Shown here piece by piece: positions 15,843 through 24,642 of a stretch of DNA of 64,000 nucleotides. The notes under the pieces were generated by a model. That model did no database searches and had not been told where the DNA came from. It saw only the letters and a list, made by a program, of their open reading frames with translations. The translations under genes and the position numbers were made by a program. Source of the stretch: Streptomyces sp. NBC_00440 (GTDB lineage: Bacteria > Actinomycetota > Actinomycetes > Streptomycetales > Streptomycetaceae); assembly GCF_036014215.1 (NCBI RefSeq), contig NZ_CP107921.1, positions 1,349,501 to 1,413,500 on the forward strand. Direction: 5' to 3'. Each line of letters starts with the position of its first letter. The first letter of the stretch is position 1.

Positions 15843-17396
15843 TCATATGTCCGCGGCGGCTCCGGCCCGCGCCTCGGCGGCCTTGTCGAGCTGGAACGCC
15901 TCGTTGCCGAGCCCGATCCGGGCGTGCACCTCGGGCCTGCCCGAGCGCAGCACCAGTCCGTAGACCAGACCGCCGAGCAGGGCGAGGCCGATGATCCCGG
16001 GCAGCAGCCAGCTCAGGACGGACCCGGGGCCCGCTCCGACCAGCACGTCGAAGTCCTTGACCGTCATGAAGGCGATGGTGAGCAGGGCGAGGCAGGCGAG
16101 GCCCGACGCGGTCAGCCGCCAGATCTGCGCACGGGCCGCCCCGCGCTGTACGAAGAAGGCGATCACCGCGACCGATGCGGCGGCCATCAGCAGGATGATG
16201 CCGAGGGCGCCGATGTTCCCCATCCAGGTGAAGAGGTGCAGGACGGGCGCCGTCGGGTCACCGTGCGGCTTGCTGTCGGTCACCGCGAAGGCGATGACGA
16301 CGACGAGGGAGATGACGGTCTGGAGCAGCGAGCCGGTGCCGGGTGCGCCGCTGGACCTGTTGGTACGGCCGAAGGCGGCGGGCAGCAGTCCCTCGCGGCC
16401 CATCGCGAAGGCGTAGCGGGCGACCACGTTGTGGAAGCTGAGCATCGCGGCGAACATTCCGGTGACGAAGAGGACGTGGAGCACATCGGTGAAGGACTTG
16501 CCGAGTACGCCCTCGCTGAGCCCGAAGAGCAGTCCGGGGCCGAGTTTGGTGGCCTGGGCGCTGATCGCCGAAGGCCCGGCGGCCACGGTCAGCGCCCAGG
16601 AGCTGACGGCGAAGAACAACGCGACGAAGCCGACGGCGAGGAACATCACCCGGCGGACCACCACCTGCGGCCTGCTGGTCTCCTCGGCGTACACGGGGGC
16701 CTGTTCGAAGCCGACGAAGGCGGCGATGCAGAAGCAGAGCGCGGTGCCGAAGCCCGCACCGGTGAGGGTGCCGGGGTTGAATGCGTGCAGCGAGAGCCCT
16801 TCCTTGGCGGGGCTCGCGACCGAGGCGATGTCGAAGATCACCACGAGGGCGCACTCGATGAGCAGCAGCACACCGAGGACCTTCGCGTTGAGGTCGATCT
16901 TCAGCCAGGACAGCACCCCGACGACCGCGACGGCCACCAACGCCGGGATCCACCAGGCCAGTTCGGTGCTCAGATAGGTGTCGAAGAGGCCGGAGACCTC
17001 GAAGCCGAAGATGCCGTAGATGCCGACCTGCATGGCGCTGTAGGCGACCAGGGCGACGAAGGAGGCGCCGGCTCCGGCGGTGGAGCCGAGGCCGCGGGCG
17101 ATGTACGCGTAGAAGGCCCCGGCGTTGTGGACATGCCGGCTCATCTCCGCATAACCGACGCTGAACAGCGCCAGGACGACCGCCAGGATGACGTAGAGGA
17201 TCGGCTGTCCCACGATTCCCATCAGGCCGAAGATCGTGGGCATGACTCCCGCGACGACCATCAGAGGAGCGCTGGCCGCGAGCACGGAGAGCAGCAGCCC
17301 CGCCGTCCCCAGACGGCCGGCGCGCAGCGCCTGGTCCTGGCCCTTGAACGTGCTGATCTCGTTGATCTCGCTCGTGCTCGAACTGCCCGGCGGCAT
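15843..17396 (-). CDS. APC-superfamily amino-acid permease
   Basis: A 517-residue transporter with about twelve to fourteen hydrophobic segments. The segments APLMVVAGVMPTIFGLMG, HVHNAGAFYAYIARGLGSTA, AAFVGFEQAPVYAEETSRPQ and SFHNVVARYAFAMGREGLLP match the APC amino acid/polyamine/organocation permeases common in actinomycetes. The ATG at 17396 is preferred; the frame stays open upstream but that is a shadow of the neighbouring gene. GAAGGGA lies upstream. It sits 26 bases after the gene at 17423-18418 and may share its transcript. The substrate is not evident. Confidence 0.87.
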   Translation of the reverse strand: MPPGSSSTSEINEISTFKGQDQALRAGRLGTAGLLLSVLAASAPLMVVAGVMPTIFGLMGIVGQPILYVILAVVLALFSVGYAEMSRHVHNAGAFYAYIARGLGSTAGAGASFVALVAYSAMQVGIYGIFGFEVSGLFDTYLSTELAWWIPALVAVAVVGVLSWLKIDLNAKVLGVLLLIECALVVIFDIASVASPAKEGLSLHAFNPGTLTGAGFGTALCFCIAAFVGFEQAPVYAEETSRPQVVVRRVMFLAVGFVALFFAVSSWALTVAAGPSAISAQATKLGPGLLFGLSEGVLGKSFTDVLHVLFVTGMFAAMLSFHNVVARYAFAMGREGLLPAAFGRTNRSSGAPGTGSLLQTVISLVVVIAFAVTDSKPHGDPTAPVLHLFTWMGNIGALGIILLMAAASVAVIAFFVQRGAARAQIWRLTASGLACLALLTIAFMTVKDFDVLVGAGPGSVLSWLLPGIIGLALLGGLVYGLVLRSGRPEVHARIGLGNEAFQLDKAAEARAGAAADI

Positions 17397-17422
17397 GGCG
17401 GGTCGGTCCCTTCGGTGAGGAG

Positions 17423-18418
17423 TTAGACGGAGCCGAGCGCGGCACCGCGCGCGGCGCTGAACGCCTGGTACGCGTCCCGGTCGGGGTAGGCCCAGGGGGC
17501 CGGCGTGAAGTGCTCTCCAATGCGGTGGAACAGCGCGGCGGCCTCCGCGGGCCGGCCCTCGCAGAACTTCGCGTGGGCCAGGAAGTTGAGGTCGACGCGG
17601 TTGCGCGGATGGTCCTCGCGCTCCCACTCCAGCCACCAGTCGAAGGCGGCCTTCATCACCTGACGGGCCCGCCGGCCCGTCCAGTGCGCGGAGCGTGCGG
17701 GGTCGTCCGGTTCGCTGCCCGCGGTGGCGAGCACCCGGTAGCGCTCCGCGTGGGCGACCACCGGCAGCACCGCGAGCGGCGAGTCGGCGGGCGCCTGTTC
17801 GGCCGCCCAGGCCGCGAAGTCGTACACCTCGTGCAGCGGGTCCTGGCCGGCCCCCGGATGGCGCTCGGCGAGCCGCGCCGCCATCAGATGGTGGGCGTGG
17901 TGGTGCTCGGGGTGGCGTGAGCGCACCTCGTCGAAGAGGCGGCTGACCTCCTCCTCGGTGCCGCGGCTGCGGGCCAGGATCAGCAGCCCGAGCCAGGGGG
18001 TCGGGTCCGACGGCGCCAGCCGGGCAGCGGCCCGGCAGGCCTCGCGGGCCGCGTCCTCCTCTTCCTTGGCTGCCTTGCCCACCCTGCCCACCTTGTCCGC
18101 CCGGCCTCCCCTGCCGTCCTTGCCGCGCAGCGACCGCAGGACCATGGCGCAGGCCAGCAGGGCGGCGGCGTCCGCGCTCTCCGGCTCGGCGAGCAGCCAG
18201 TCCTCGGCCCAGGCCGCCGATCCCGACCCCTCCGCGAGTACGACGAGACGGTGGCCCCGGCGGTCCCAGTCGTCGGCGGTCGCGGTGAGCAGGGAACTGA
18301 CGCTGCCCCAGCGGCCCTGGGCCAACTGGGTTCGCACTTCTGTGAGTTCGACGTCGTCGAGAGCCGGGTCGGCGAGCTGGCCGGCCCGTCTTCGGGAGCG
18401 GCCGAGGAGTGGGGGCAT
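17423..18418 (-). CDS. TPR-like hypothetical protein
   Basis: A 331-residue soluble protein of unknown function. Helix-rich stretches such as AAWAEDWLLAEPESADAAAL, LARSRGTEEEVSRLF and FLAHAKFCEGRPAEAAALFH look like tetratricopeptide-type repeats. Between residues 95 and 122 is a charged low-complexity insert rich in Gly, Lys, Arg and Glu (GRGGRADKVGRVGKAAKEEE). No export signal is seen. Similar proteins occur across Streptomyces without assigned function. It precedes the permease gene on the same strand. Confidence 0.7.
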   Translation of the reverse strand: MPPLLGRSRRRAGQLADPALDDVELTEVRTQLAQGRWGSVSSLLTATADDWDRRGHRLVVLAEGSGSAAWAEDWLLAEPESADAAALLACAMVLRSLRGKDGRGGRADKVGRVGKAAKEEEDAAREACRAAARLAPSDPTPWLGLLILARSRGTEEEVSRLFDEVRSRHPEHHHAHHLMAARLAERHPGAGQDPLHEVYDFAAWAAEQAPADSPLAVLPVVAHAERYRVLATAGSEPDDPARSAHWTGRRARQVMKAAFDWWLEWEREDHPRNRVDLNFLAHAKFCEGRPAEAAALFHRIGEHFTPAPWAYPDRDAYQAFSAARGAALGSV

Positions 18419-18563
18419 CCGCGGGGGTCCTCAGGGCGCCGGGGGCAATGATCACGCACAGCAAACCGGTATTGATGGCTCCACGTCAAGGCCGCACAGG
18501 CGTCACATCCTCCTCAACTCCCTTTACAACGCCATGCTTTGCCCGGGTGCGTACGCTGGTTCC

Positions 18564-18995
18564 ATGACCGGTCCCGAACACCTCAAGCCCCTGTTGTTCG
18601 CCTTTCCCGGCCCGCTCCGCGATCAGCTCGTCGACGCCGTGCTGCGCGGGGAGAAGGTCTCGACCAGCGGACTGCTCGCCGAGTACGAGGCGGAGCGGGA
18701 GGAACTGCCCCCCGTCGGCGAGCGCTCCGCGCTGATCGACTCGGACGGCCGTGAGGTCGCGGTGGTCGAGCTGACCGAGGTACGGGTGCTGCGGCTGGGC
18801 GATGTCGGCCTCCAGCACGCGCTGGACGAGGGCGAGGGTCACACATCGGTCGCCGAGTGGCGCGCGGGGCACGAGCGGTTCTGGCACGGCGACGAGATGC
18901 GGGAGGCGCTGCGGAACCCGGAGTTCACCGTGGACGACGACACGATGATCGTGGCCGAGCGGTTCCGGGTGGTGGAGCGGCTCCAGGAAGGGTGA
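18564..18995 (+). CDS. ASCH-domain protein
   Basis: A 143-residue protein made up of an ASCH domain: FPGPLRDQLVDAVLRGEKVS (with the typical GxKxxT/S motif), then GERSALIDSDGREVAVVELT and a HTSVAEWRAGHERFW segment. ASCH domains resemble PUA/EVE RNA-binding folds; characterised members are an N4-acetylcytidine amidohydrolase (YqfB) and a ribonuclease. The frame is open upstream to 17958, but the ATG at 18564 begins the conserved part. It appears monocistronic. Confidence 0.85.
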   Translation: MTGPEHLKPLLFAFPGPLRDQLVDAVLRGEKVSTSGLLAEYEAEREELPPVGERSALIDSDGREVAVVELTEVRVLRLGDVGLQHALDEGEGHTSVAEWRAGHERFWHGDEMREALRNPEFTVDDDTMIVAERFRVVERLQEG

Positions 18996-18998
18996 GCC

Positions 18999-19014
18999 GG
19001 GGCCGGCCGGCCCC
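18999..19014. terminator. Short all-GC palindrome between convergent genes
   Basis: GGGGCCGGCCGGCCCC is perfectly self-complementary and lies four bases after the stop of the ASCH gene and before the end of the FAD dehydrogenase gene. It may act as a weak terminator for both. Confidence 0.4.
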
Positions 19015-19048
19015 TCGCACCCCACCGCCCGCTGCCCCGCCGCCCCCG

Positions 19049-20731
19049 CTACCCCACCGCCCGGGCCGCAGCCCGCCCGGCGGTCCGCCCGGAGTAGATG
19101 CAGCCGCCCAGGAACGTGCCCTCCAGCGACCGGTAGCCGTGCACCCCGCCACCGCCGAACCCGGCCGCCTCCCCCGCCGCGTACAGACCGGGCACGGGCG
19201 CGCCCCTGTCCGTACCGCCGGCCGGCTCCGCGAGGACCCGGGACGACAGGTCCGTCTCCAGGCCGCCCAGCGACTTGCGCGTCAGGATGTGCAGTTTCAC
19301 CGCGATCAGCGGGCCCGCCGCGGGATCCAGGATGCGGTGCGGCGCGGCCGTGCGGATGAGCCTGTCGCCCAGATACTTCCGGGCGCCGCGGACCGCCATC
19401 ACCTGGAGGTCCTTCGTGAAGGGATTGCCGATCTCGCGGTCGCGGGCGACGATCTCCCGGCGCAGCCCGGCCTCGTCGATCAGCGGCTCCCCGGTGAGCT
19501 TGTTCATCCCGCGCACCAGCGACGCCAGGTCCTTCTCGACGACGAAGTCCGCGCCGTTGTCCATGAACGCCTTCACCGGCGCGGGTACGTCGGCGCGCGC
19601 CCTCCCGATGACGTCACGGACGGACTTCCCCGTCAGGTCTGGGTTCTGCTCGGAGCCCGAGAGGGCGAACTCCTTGCCGATGATGCGCTGGTCGAGGACG
19701 AACCAGGTGTAGTCGTGGCCCGACTTCATGATGTGGTCGAGGGTGCCCAGGGTGTCGAAGCCGGGAAAGAGCGGCACCGGCAGGCGTTTGCCGCGCGCGT
19801 CGAACCAGAGCGACGAGGGCCCCGGCAGGATGCGGATGCCGTGCTTCGCCCAGATCGGGTTCCAGTTCTGGATGCCCTCGGTGTAGTGCCACATCCGGTC
19901 CCGGTTGATCTGGCTGCCGCCCGCGGCCTCCGCGATTCCCAGCATCAGCCCGTCCACGTGGGCGGGCACCCCCGACAGCATGTGCGCGGGCGGGGTGCCG
20001 AGCCGCTCCGGCCACTGGGCCCGTACGAGGTCGTGGTTGCCGCCGATCCCGCCCGAGGTGACGATGACCGCCTGTGCCCGGTAGGTGAACTCGCCGGTGA
20101 CCGCGCGGCTGCTGGCGGTGCCCCGCTCGGCCCCGCTCGCCTCCAGCACCTCACCGGTCACCGTGTCCACCGCACCGGCGCTGCGGGCGAGGCCGGTGAC
20201 CCGGTGGCGGAACCTGAGCTGCACCAGGCCGCGCGCCACACCCTCCCGCACCCGGCGCTCGAAGGGCGCGACGACGCCGGGCCCGGTCCCCCAGGTGATG
20301 TGGAAGCGCGGTACGGAGTTGCCGTGGCCGGTCGCGTCGTACCCGCCGCGCTCCGCCCAGCCGACGACCGGGAAGAAGCGCATCCCCTGGGCGTGCAGCC
20401 AGGCCCGCTTCTCGCCCGCCGCGAAGTCCACGTACGCCTCGGCCCACTGCCGCGGCCAGTGGTCCTCGGGCCGGTCGAAACCGGCGGTGCCCAGCCAGTC
20501 CTGCATCGCCAGCTCGCGGCTGTCCTTGACCCGGAAGCGCCGCTGTTCGGGCGAGTCGACGAAGAACAGACCGCCGAAGGACCAGTGCGCCTGACCGCCC
20601 ATCGACTGCTCGGGTTCCTGGTCGAGGAGGATCACCTTCTTCCCCGCGTCCACCAGCTCGGCGGTGGCCACCAGACCGGCGAGCCCGGCCCCGATCACGA
20701 TCACGTCAGCGTCGTCCGCCATGAGCCCCAT
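19049..20731 (-). CDS. FAD-binding dehydrogenase (KstD/fumarate-reductase-like flavoprotein)
   Basis: A 560-residue flavoprotein. The N-terminal Rossmann motif is VIVIGAGLAGLVATAELVDA, followed by the acidic residue in LLDQEPEQSMGGQAHWSFGG. A second FAD contact is the C-terminal GLYAAGEAAGFGGGGVHGYR, then LEGTFLGGCIYSGRTAGRA. This layout is that of the FAD_binding_2 family, which includes 3-ketosteroid-1-dehydrogenases and fumarate reductases; many actinomycete members are annotated only as FAD-binding dehydrogenase. No steroid genes surround it, so the substrate is unknown. An in-frame ATG nine bases downstream is an equally good start. Confidence 0.86.
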   Translation of the reverse strand: MGLMADDADVIVIGAGLAGLVATAELVDAGKKVILLDQEPEQSMGGQAHWSFGGLFFVDSPEQRRFRVKDSRELAMQDWLGTAGFDRPEDHWPRQWAEAYVDFAAGEKRAWLHAQGMRFFPVVGWAERGGYDATGHGNSVPRFHITWGTGPGVVAPFERRVREGVARGLVQLRFRHRVTGLARSAGAVDTVTGEVLEASGAERGTASSRAVTGEFTYRAQAVIVTSGGIGGNHDLVRAQWPERLGTPPAHMLSGVPAHVDGLMLGIAEAAGGSQINRDRMWHYTEGIQNWNPIWAKHGIRILPGPSSLWFDARGKRLPVPLFPGFDTLGTLDHIMKSGHDYTWFVLDQRIIGKEFALSGSEQNPDLTGKSVRDVIGRARADVPAPVKAFMDNGADFVVEKDLASLVRGMNKLTGEPLIDEAGLRREIVARDREIGNPFTKDLQVMAVRGARKYLGDRLIRTAAPHRILDPAAGPLIAVKLHILTRKSLGGLETDLSSRVLAEPAGGTDRGAPVPGLYAAGEAAGFGGGGVHGYRSLEGTFLGGCIYSGRTAGRAAARAVG

Positions 20732-20881
20732 CCCTGCCAGGTTACTTGTGGGTCACATCTTCAGTTCGTCCCGAAGCTGCGTCAACCGTCCCGTTCGGTG
20801 CACTCAACGGGTACAGGTGCACCCGCAGGCGCTATCGTCGCCAGAACCCCGCCCCTTCTGGCCGGTCTTGAGGTTGATCAC

Positions 20882-21769
20882 GTGTCGGTACTCGTCGTCG
20901 CGCTCTCGGTGGCCGCGGCCTGCTGTCTCGGATTCGGATTCGTGCTCCAGCAGAGAGCGGCCAGGCACGCCCCCATGAAGGACTTCCTCTCCTTCCGGCT
21001 GCTGCTCGACCTGGTGCGGGTGCCGCTCTGGCTGGGCGGCATCGCGCTGATGGTCTGCGGCATGGTGCTGGGGGCCCTGGCGCTCGGCCACGGCGAGATC
21101 TCGCTGGTCGAACCGCTGCTCGCGACGAACCTGCTCTTCGCCATGGCGCTCTCCCGGCACCAGACCGGACAGCCGCTGGGGCGGCAGGGCTGGGGCGGTC
21201 TCGCGCTGCTGGCGGGCGGGGTCGCGGCCTTCATCCTGGCGGGCCAGCCGAAGCCCGGCGCCGCGTCGGTGAACGAGCTGCGGCACTGGCTGATCATCGG
21301 CGTGGTGGCCGGCACCGCCATGGTCCTGACGGTCTGCGCCAAACGGACCCGGCTGACCGTGGGCCCCGCACTCCTCGCACTCGGCGCCGGTCTGCTGTAC
21401 GGGCTCCAGGACGCCCTGACCCGGGTCAGCGGGCAGCTTCTGGAGCACGGCGGCTGGGCGGCGCTGACGACGGGCTGGGAGCCGTACGCGGTGATCGTGC
21501 TGGGGGTGACCGGGCTGATCCTGGTGCAGAGCGCGTTCGAGGCAGCGCCGCTGCGCAGTTCGCTGCCCGCGCTCACCGCGGCCCAGCCGCTCGCGGGCAT
21601 CGTCTGCGGTGTGGGGTTCCTCGGCGACCAGCTGCGCACCGACACCGGAGCCCTGGCCTGGGAGTCGGCCGGGCTCGCGGCGATCGTCGTGGGGATCGTC
21701 CTGCTGGGACGGCATCCGGCGATGCCCCCCGGCTCGGCGCGGGCGCCGCGCGAGAAGATGGCGGCATGA
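20882..21769 (+). CDS. DMT-family (EamA/NIPA-like) membrane transporter
   Basis: A 295-residue protein with about nine to ten hydrophobic helices. LSVAAACCLGFGFVLQQRAA, GEISLVEPLLATNLLFAMAL and LVQSAFEAAPLRSSLPALTA are typical of actinomycete DMT proteins distantly like the eukaryotic NIPA magnesium transporters. The GTG at 20882 is chosen: it starts the first helix and a GAGG lies nine bases upstream. The last four bases overlap the Nudix gene start (ATGA), so the two are co-translated. The cargo is unknown. Confidence 0.82.
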   Translation: MSVLVVALSVAAACCLGFGFVLQQRAARHAPMKDFLSFRLLLDLVRVPLWLGGIALMVCGMVLGALALGHGEISLVEPLLATNLLFAMALSRHQTGQPLGRQGWGGLALLAGGVAAFILAGQPKPGAASVNELRHWLIIGVVAGTAMVLTVCAKRTRLTVGPALLALGAGLLYGLQDALTRVSGQLLEHGGWAALTTGWEPYAVIVLGVTGLILVQSAFEAAPLRSSLPALTAAQPLAGIVCGVGFLGDQLRTDTGALAWESAGLAAIVVGIVLLGRHPAMPPGSARAPREKMAA

Positions 21770-22302
21770 CCGCTGCGAACCCCGTACCCCCCGCCTCCCC
21801 CGCCGACGAGATCCTCGATGTGGTCGACGCGTCCGACCAGGTGACCGGGCAGGCCCCGCGGGGCGAGGTGTACGCGAAGGGGCTGCTGCACCGCTGTGTC
21901 TTCGTCCTCGCCCGGGACGCCGACGACCGGATCTTCGTCCACCGCCGGACACCGGTGAAGCTGGTCTTCCCCTCGCTGTACGACATGTTCGTCGGCGGCG
22001 TGGTCGGCGCGGGCAAGTCCTACGACGCGGCGGCGCTGCGTGAGGCCGAGGAGGAGCTGGGCGTGTCCGGGCTGCCCGCGCCCGTACCGCTCTTCAAGTT
22101 CCTGTACGAGGGTGCCGGGCAGGGCTGGTGGTCCTGGGTGTACGAGGTGCGCTGCACGCTTCCGGTGAACCCCCAGGTGGAGGAGGTCGCCTGGCACGGC
22201 TTCCTCTCCGACGAGGAACTGGCGCTCCGTATCGGCACCTGGGAGTGGGTGCCCGACGGCCTCGCCGCGTACCGCCGGCTGACCGATCGGCAACCACGCT
22301 GA
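21766..22302 (+). CDS. Nudix hydrolase (YfcD-like)
   Basis: A 178-residue protein with a Nudix box, GVVGAGKSYDAAALREAEEE followed by LGV. The REAEEELG core that binds the metal is intact, but the glutamate normally found before the seven-residue spacer is a lysine (GAGKSY rather than GAGES). The flanking DEILDVVDASDQVTGQAPRGEV and VFVHRRTPVKLVFPSLYD parts match the IDI-like/YfcD subgroup, which removes phosphate-linked groups from an unknown substrate. ATGA overlap with the upstream transporter gene. Confidence 0.88.
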   Translation: MTAANPVPPASPADEILDVVDASDQVTGQAPRGEVYAKGLLHRCVFVLARDADDRIFVHRRTPVKLVFPSLYDMFVGGVVGAGKSYDAAALREAEEELGVSGLPAPVPLFKFLYEGAGQGWWSWVYEVRCTLPVNPQVEEVAWHGFLSDEELALRIGTWEWVPDGLAAYRRLTDRQPR

Positions 22303-22316
22303 CGGCGGCGGCCCGG

Positions 22317-22381
22317 CGCAGGCATCCGGTGCGTCTCCCGGCCGGCCGCGAAGCGGACCGGCCACGCAGGCATCCGGTGCG
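22317..22381. repeat. Direct repeat of 17 bases, two copies
   Basis: CGCAGGCATCCGGTGCG occurs at 22317-22333 and again at 22365-22381, exact in both. It lies between the converging Nudix and oxidoreductase genes. The stretch between copies contains CCGGCCGGC and GGACCGGCC, so the unit may form alternative hairpins and act in termination. Confidence 0.7.
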
Positions 22382-22389
22382 CGGCCGGA

Positions 22390-23328
22390 TCAGGCCGCCG
22401 CGTCCCAGTCGACCGTGACGACGATCTTGCCGCGGGTGTGGCCCTCCGAGTTGAGCCGCTGCGCCTCGGCCGTCTGCTCCAGCGGGAGGACCCGGTCGAC
22501 GTGGACCGTGATCTCTCCCTGGTCGGCCAGTTCGCCCAGGACATGCAGGTCGAGAGGGTCGGGCCGTACGAAGACATAGCGGCCGCCGAACTCGACGACG
22601 TCGCCGTCCACGATGGACGCGAGCCGGCCTTCCGGGGCGAGCAGGTTCGCCGACAGCCTGAGGGTGTCGCCGCCGACCGTGTCGAGGACCGCGTCCACCC
22701 CGTCGGGCGCCAGGGCCCGCACCCGGTCGGCGAGCCCCTCGCCGTAGGCCACCGGCTCCGCGCCCAGCGTGCGCAGATGGTCGTGATTGTGGGTGCTCGC
22801 GGTGCCGATGACCCGTGCTCCCGAGTGCAGGGCGAGCTGTACGGCCATCGAGCCGACGCCGCCCGCCGCCGCGTGCACGAGGACGGTGTCGTCGGAACGG
22901 ATTTCGAGCGCGCGAAGGGCCTGGTAGGCGGTGAGTCCGGTCAGCGGCAGCCCGGCGGCCTCCTCGAAACTCAGCCGCAGCGGCTTGCGGGCCAGGGTGC
23001 GCACCGGGGCCGCCACGTACTCGGCGAAGGTTCCGCGTGACAGGAAGTCCTCCCGTACGTACCCGATGACCTCGTCCCCGACGGCGAACTCGGTCACGGC
23101 CGCCCCCGGCTGCACCACCACACCGGAGACGTCCCAGCCCGGCACGACCGGGAAGACGGCGTCGAGCCGCGCGGCGAGGTGCCCCTCGCGGGCGTGCACA
23201 TCGACCGGGTTGACGGCTGCCGCGCGTACTTTCACCAGCACGGAGTCGGGCCCGACCGTGGGCTCGGGGCGCTCGCCGTACTCCAGGACCTCGGGGCCGC
23301 CGTAACGGCTGTAGCTGATCGCCTTCAT
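22390..23328 (-). CDS. NADP-dependent quinone-oxidoreductase-like enzyme (MDR family)
   Basis: A 312-residue zinc-free medium-chain oxidoreductase. Conserved stretches are RAAAVNPVDVHAREGHLAA, VFPVVPGWDVSGVV, LPLTGLTAYQALRAL and the NADP loop VHAAAGGVGSMAVQLALHSG, with a C-terminal GHTRGKIVVTV. These define the QOR/zeta-crystallin branch that reduces quinones or enones with NADPH. The frame is open upstream through the neighbouring operon as a shadow; the ATG at 23328 begins the family sequence. Divergent from the phosphotransferase operon. Confidence 0.88.
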   Translation of the reverse strand: MKAISYSRYGGPEVLEYGERPEPTVGPDSVLVKVRAAAVNPVDVHAREGHLAARLDAVFPVVPGWDVSGVVVQPGAAVTEFAVGDEVIGYVREDFLSRGTFAEYVAAPVRTLARKPLRLSFEEAAGLPLTGLTAYQALRALEIRSDDTVLVHAAAGGVGSMAVQLALHSGARVIGTASTHNHDHLRTLGAEPVAYGEGLADRVRALAPDGVDAVLDTVGGDTLRLSANLLAPEGRLASIVDGDVVEFGGRYVFVRPDPLDLHVLGELADQGEITVHVDRVLPLEQTAEAQRLNSEGHTRGKIVVTVDWDAAA

Positions 23329-23488
23329 GCCTATGAGCCTCTGGTCAGGCCCCGCCTCGCGCAACCGGACCCCGTGCAAACGGGAGCGCCGGCGGTGCGG
23401 GCCCGGCGGGAACCGGAAGCGGCCGGGCGGTGTATCAGAGATGTGACGACCGCGCACCGGCTGCCGGAAACGGGCCGGGGGTGGACGC

Positions 23489-23508
23489 CATACCGACTGG
23501 TCGGCATG
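23489..23508. promoter_or_regulatory. TetR-type operator upstream of the phosphotransferase operon
   Basis: CATACCGACTGGTCGGCATG is an inverted repeat with 8 of 10 base pairs symmetric. It lies 103 bases before the phosphotransferase ATG. The first 13 bases recur exactly, in the sense direction of that gene, upstream of the SDR gene at 29081-29093, so the same regulator probably binds both. Confidence 0.65.
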
Positions 23509-23610
23509 ATGAGCACAGACGTTCACCGCGAGCGTGCCGGCAGACAGTTCCAGCAGACATCGGCGCGATGGTCCACCCGGACGGTCCGCCGCTACACACG
23601 GAGGTGCCCC

Positions 23611-24633
23611 ATGAGCACAGTCCACCCACCGGGAATCGACCCCGAGGCGCTGCGCGGTCATCTCGACCGGGTGCGGCCCGGCCTGGTGAGCGGACCGCTC
23701 AGCGCGCGGTTGATCGAGGGCGGCCGGTCGAATCTGACGTACACGGTGAGCGACGGGACCGGCCGCTGGGTCGTCCGCAGGCCTCCGCTGGGCCATGTCC
23801 TTGCCACCGCGCACGACATGAAGCGCGAGCACCGGGTGATCAGCGCGCTGCACCCGACGGGGGTTCCGGTGCCGGCCACAGTGCTGCTGTGCGAGGACGA
23901 GTCGGTCATCGGATCGCCGTTCTACGTCATGGAGTTCGTCGAAGGCACCCCGTACCGCACCGCCGCCCAGCTGGCGGCCATCGGTGCCGAGCGGACCCGT
24001 GCGGCGGTGCTCGGGCTGGTCGACACGCTCGTGGATCTGCATGCCGTGGACCAGGAGGCGGCGGGCCTCGCGGACTTCGGGCGCCCCGAGGGCTTCCTCG
24101 ACCGGCAGCTGCGCCGCTGGGGCAAGCAGCTCGACGCCTCGCGCAACCGCGAACTGGCCGGCATCGACGAACTGCACGCCACTCTCGGACGTGATCTGCC
24201 CCGCTCCCCGGCTCCCACCGTCGTGCACGGCGACTACCGCCTGGACAACGTCCTGCTCGGTGACGACGACAGGATCAACGCGATCCTGGACTGGGAGATG
24301 TCGACGCTCGGCGATCCGCTGACCGACCTCGGTCTGCTCGTGATGTACAGCTCGGACCTGGGGATCCCCGATTCGCCGGTCTCCACCACCAGCGGTGCGG
24401 CGGGCCATCCCTCCCCCGCCGAGCTGGTCGAGCGCTATGGGGCCCGCTCGGGCCGGGACACCTCCGCCATCGCCTGGTACACGGCGTTCGCCTGGTTCAA
24501 GCTCGCCGTGATCCTCGAAGGAATCCACTACCGCTACACCCTCGGCCAGACCGTCGGAGCCGGCTTCGACCAGATCGGCTCGCTGGTCCCCGTCTTCATC
24601 GAGCACGGTCTCACCACCCTCAAGGAAGGCTGA
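23611..24633 (+). CDS. Phosphotransferase family protein (APH fold, LvaA/ACAD11-N-like)
   Basis: A 340-residue kinase-fold protein. Catalytic features are VVHGDYRLDNVLLG (Brenner-type HxDxxxxN loop) and ILDWEMSTLGDPLTDLGLLV (DxE metal motif, DPxxDL). This is the subgroup found fused to the acyl-CoA dehydrogenase part in human ACAD10/ACAD11 and as LvaA in Pseudomonas putida, where it phosphorylates 4-hydroxyacyl-CoA. The ATG at 23611 has GGAGG nine bases before it. Nine bases separate its stop from the acyl-CoA dehydrogenase gene, reproducing as an operon the order of the human fusion. Confidence 0.9.
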   Translation: MSTVHPPGIDPEALRGHLDRVRPGLVSGPLSARLIEGGRSNLTYTVSDGTGRWVVRRPPLGHVLATAHDMKREHRVISALHPTGVPVPATVLLCEDESVIGSPFYVMEFVEGTPYRTAAQLAAIGAERTRAAVLGLVDTLVDLHAVDQEAAGLADFGRPEGFLDRQLRRWGKQLDASRNRELAGIDELHATLGRDLPRSPAPTVVHGDYRLDNVLLGDDDRINAILDWEMSTLGDPLTDLGLLVMYSSDLGIPDSPVSTTSGAAGHPSPAELVERYGARSGRDTSAIAWYTAFAWFKLAVILEGIHYRYTLGQTVGAGFDQIGSLVPVFIEHGLTTLKEG

Positions 24634-24642
24634 AACACCCCC

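Noticed and set aside
19049..20731. Steroid-degradation cluster around the KstD-like flavoprotein
   Set aside because: Neighbouring genes (ASCH protein, transporter, Nudix) have no steroid link; the flavoprotein stands alone.
18857..20881. Long in-frame extension of the DMT transporter gene
   Set aside because: It overlaps the FAD dehydrogenase gene on the other strand and is not protein-like; the transporter begins at the GTG at 20882.
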